A stretch of DNA of 64,000 nt. Source: Calothrix sp. FI2-JRJ7 (GTDB lineage Bacteria > Cyanobacteriota > Cyanobacteriia > Cyanobacteriales > Nostocaceae). The number at the start of each line of letters is the position of its first letter. Positions within the stretch are counted from its first letter, which is position 1. Positions 61,900 to 64,000 of the stretch are shown here, in pieces. The stretch lies in the NCBI GenBank assembly GCA_019359675.1, contig JAHHGX010000067.1:161878-225877 (forward strand), read 5' to 3'. The position numbers were made by a program, and so were the translations under genes. The notes beneath the pieces were generated by a model. The model saw nothing but the letters and a program-made list of their open reading frames with translations. It ran no database searches and had not been told where the DNA came from.

Positions 61900-63849
61900 A
61901 TGTTAGATGATTTAGATAAGCGCGAATGGTTGTTAACTAACGGTTTGGGCAGTTTTGCAAGCGGGACAATTACGGATATCCGCACCCGGACTTATCACGG
62001 GTGGTTTTTTGCTGCTTTAAAACCACCATTAGACCGCAGTTTACTGTTATCACATTTGGAAGCGAGTTTAGAGTTATTTGACCGTACTATACCTTTAGGT
62101 ACAAACTATTGGGGAACGGGTGAGATTGAACCATCTGGATATAAGCTACTGCGTCATTTTAATATTAATCCGGTGCCAACATGGGAATGGGGAGATGCAG
62201 ATTGGCGCCTAACTAGACGTTTGTTAATGCCACATGACACTAATCACTTATTGATTCAATACCGTTATAACGGTGTAAAGCCTGCCATATTAAGGTTAAG
62301 GTTACTAATAGCCGACCGCGATTTTCATCGTCAGCAAAAACAGGCGCCATCTTTAAAGTTTATCGAAATGTTAGGAGTACAGCAAGTTTGTTTACAGGCA
62401 GACAATGGTGATATGGGTGTACCTTGGCATTTGCGCTGGACAAGGGGAGAATATAAGCAAGATGCTGTTTGGTACTGGAATTACAGTTTAAAAGAAGAAA
62501 CCGCACGTGGACTAGATGACAAGGAGGATTTATATAGTCCTGGTTATTTGAGTGTGGTAATGGAACCTGGAGATACTGTTACCCTGGAAGCACGAGTTGG
62601 TTTTCCTGAAAGTTATCAAGATTACCTAACGGACGAAACTTTTGATAAAGCGGTAAGTGTCGAGCAACAACGCTTATTGGGAATAGGGGATAAAGAACTA
62701 TTAAAAGCTTGCGACCAATTTATTGTTTATCATCAATATACTAATAGTCCAACAATCATTGCTGGATATCATTGGTTTGACGATTGGGGACGAGATGCTT
62801 TAATTTCCTTACCAGGTTTATTATTATTCACCAAGCGTTATGAACTTGCTAAACAAATCTTAAATACATTTGGTAATCATTGTCGTTATGGTTTAATCGC
62901 AAATCATTTACCTGATGCAAATAATGAAGCACTATATAACAGCGTAGATGTAGCGTTATGGTGGATTGAAACGCTAGGATTATATCTTGAAGCTACACAA
63001 GATTGGGAATTTTTAGCTTTACAATATCCAATTGTGCAGCAGATTTATAAAGCATATATTGGCGGTACCCGCTACAATATACATGTGGATTCTACTGATG
63101 GATTAGTCAGTTGGGATAACCAAAGTGTACCATTAACTTGGATGGATGCGGTAGTTGACGGGCGCCCCGTTACACCACGTCGAGGGAAACCAGTAGAAGT
63201 TAATGCGCTGTGGTATTCTGTTTTGTGTTGGGCATCGCGATGGTCAGAAATTCTGAGCGAATTACCCAACCTACCAAATATAGATTTAAAAAAACAAAGG
63301 CGCCTAGCAAAACAGTCAAGACGTTATACAATGCAAGCAGAGTCAGTAAAAATATCACTGCAAAAATATTGGAATTCTAGCTTGGGCTATCTTTACGACA
63401 CAATAGAACCAGATGACCGTCGTAATTCTCAAATACGACCAAATGCCATATTAGCATTATCATTTGCTCATTGTGGATTTACGCAATTACAAGGGCAACA
63501 AATATTAGAAGTAGCACGTACACGTTTACTAACACCATATGGTCTTCGTAGTCTTGACCCACTAGACCCTGATTATATTGGTAAATACGCAGGCAATCAA
63601 CAACAGCGTGATTATGCATATCATCAAGGTACAGTATGGTGCTGGTTAATTGGTAGTTTTATTCGAGCTTGGCAAAGATTTCATCCAGATGAACCATTAC
63701 GCTTTTCATTTTCACCTTTACTCGAACACTTTACTTCCCAAGCATGTATTAATTCAATTTCAGAAATCTTCGATGGTGATGAACCATATACACCAAGAGG
63801 AGCAATAGCACAAGCTAAATCTGTCGCTGAAGTCATGCGAAGTCTATAA
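61900..63849 (+). CDS. Amylo-alpha-1,6-glucosidase (glycogen debranching enzyme)
   Basis: 649 residues. The N-terminal domain is WLLTNGLGSFASGTITDIRT, TRTYHGWFFAALKPP. The (alpha/alpha)6-barrel catalytic part has YHWFDDWGRDALISLPGLLL, IANHLPDANNEALYNSVDVA, LVSWDNQ and RPVTPRRGKPVEVNALWY, with acidic catalytic candidates in DDWGRD and near PNAILALSF. It removes 1,6-linked branches from glycogen. Complete, with ATG 61900; the spacer upstream is shared with the peroxiredoxin gene. Confidence 0.93.
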   Translation: MLDDLDKREWLLTNGLGSFASGTITDIRTRTYHGWFFAALKPPLDRSLLLSHLEASLELFDRTIPLGTNYWGTGEIEPSGYKLLRHFNINPVPTWEWGDADWRLTRRLLMPHDTNHLLIQYRYNGVKPAILRLRLLIADRDFHRQQKQAPSLKFIEMLGVQQVCLQADNGDMGVPWHLRWTRGEYKQDAVWYWNYSLKEETARGLDDKEDLYSPGYLSVVMEPGDTVTLEARVGFPESYQDYLTDETFDKAVSVEQQRLLGIGDKELLKACDQFIVYHQYTNSPTIIAGYHWFDDWGRDALISLPGLLLFTKRYELAKQILNTFGNHCRYGLIANHLPDANNEALYNSVDVALWWIETLGLYLEATQDWEFLALQYPIVQQIYKAYIGGTRYNIHVDSTDGLVSWDNQSVPLTWMDAVVDGRPVTPRRGKPVEVNALWYSVLCWASRWSEILSELPNLPNIDLKKQRRLAKQSRRYTMQAESVKISLQKYWNSSLGYLYDTIEPDDRRNSQIRPNAILALSFAHCGFTQLQGQQILEVARTRLLTPYGLRSLDPLDPDYIGKYAGNQQQRDYAYHQGTVWCWLIGSFIRAWQRFHPDEPLRFSFSPLLEHFTSQACINSISEIFDGDEPYTPRGAIAQAKSVAEVMRSL

Positions 63850-63906
63850 TAAACGTCATCCTTAACTTACACAAGCTAGTATAGCTTGGCGTAAATAAGC
63901 CAAGTA

Positions 63907-64000
63907 TCAGATAGCCAAAACTTTGCCCTTGTATGTCCACTTAAAAGGTTTAGCCATTGTTTTATTAAAATAGTCAATAAATTTGAGGATTTTAGTTTTA
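63907..64000 (-). mobile_element. IS630-family transposase, C-terminal end only
   Basis: The minus strand reads KTKILKFIDYFNKTMAKPF, KWTYKGKVLAI and TGA at 63907-63909. YFNKTMAKPFKWTYKGK is, as I recall it, the usual end of IS630/Tc1-mariner transposases in cyanobacteria. The catalytic part lies beyond the window edge. Confidence 0.8.

Noticed and set aside
1..64000. CRISPR arrays
   Set aside because: The tandem repeats present have 7-18 base units or irregular spacing; none has regular 25-37 base repeats with unique spacers.

Overview
The window reads as chromosomal DNA of a filamentous, probably heterocyst-forming (Nostocales-type) cyanobacterium. The evidence is the mix of oxygenic-phototroph gene families (CrtD-type carotenoid desaturase, carotenoid oxygenase, DUF1517, DUF4359, cyanobacterial sucrose synthase), WD40 and Ser/Thr kinase proteins, pentapeptide proteins, Uma2 and DUF433 proteins, and many short tandem and hairpin repeats typical of that group. 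Base composition is AT-rich, but the palindrome GGCGCC is scattered through genes and spacers at very high density, while the classic HIP1 octamer GCGATCGC was not seen.

Layout. 1-7.5 kb: a broken nuclease-like gene, an AraC regulator with a dienelactone hydrolase, and a cobalamin ring-synthesis group (cobL on +, cbiD-cobK on -), then an Hsp20. 7.5-12 kb: alpha/beta hydrolase, a small membrane protein, PIN-PhoH ATPase, ArsC-like protein and a phosphodiester glycosidase-type protein. 12-14.5 kb: a pentapeptide membrane protein, then a compact archaeal-type aspartyl-tRNA synthetase preceded by a leader that looks like a T-box. 14.5-19 kb: lysozyme-like protein, Ser/Thr kinase-WD40 and a WD40 protein. 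19-21 kb: repeat-rich DNA with a deletion-scarred gene and an orphan MazF/PemK toxin. 21-31 kb: crtD, Kelch-like, Uma2, a large membrane-anchored repeat protein, hslO, fatty acid hydroxylase, and an MFS transporter. 31-37 kb: a C39-like pseudogene split by a MITE, carotenoid oxygenase, phosphatase, aspartoacylase-like, era. 37-43.4 kb: TrmH-type methyltransferase, tRNA-Leu(CAG), murA, M48 peptidase overlapping tRNA-Leu(CAA), a decayed sucrose synthase, a second small membrane protein and tRNA-His. 43.4-54 kb: DUF4359, frameshifted TPR gene, DUF1517, WD40, a large zinc metalloprotease, a long pentapeptide protein and aroB. 54-64 kb: alkaline phosphatase superfamily protein, PadR regulator with paired operators, mrdA, two peroxiredoxins, glycogen debranching enzyme and the 3' end of an IS630-type transposase.

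Two themes stand out. First, genes are decaying by internal deletion: three genes keep their N-terminal codons and a C-terminal piece but have lost the middle (19.9, 28.1 and 42 kb), alongside nonsense and frameshift mutations elsewhere. Second, several hairpin repeat families sit just after stop codons. They keep perfect arms while the arm sequence changes, and some repeats have become the ends of proteins. The most promising single observation is the T-box-like antiterminator in front of the aspartyl-tRNA synthetase gene, which suggests a tRNA-sensing leader in a cyanobacterium, possibly acquired together with the gene. All calls come from reading the sequence; no database search was run.
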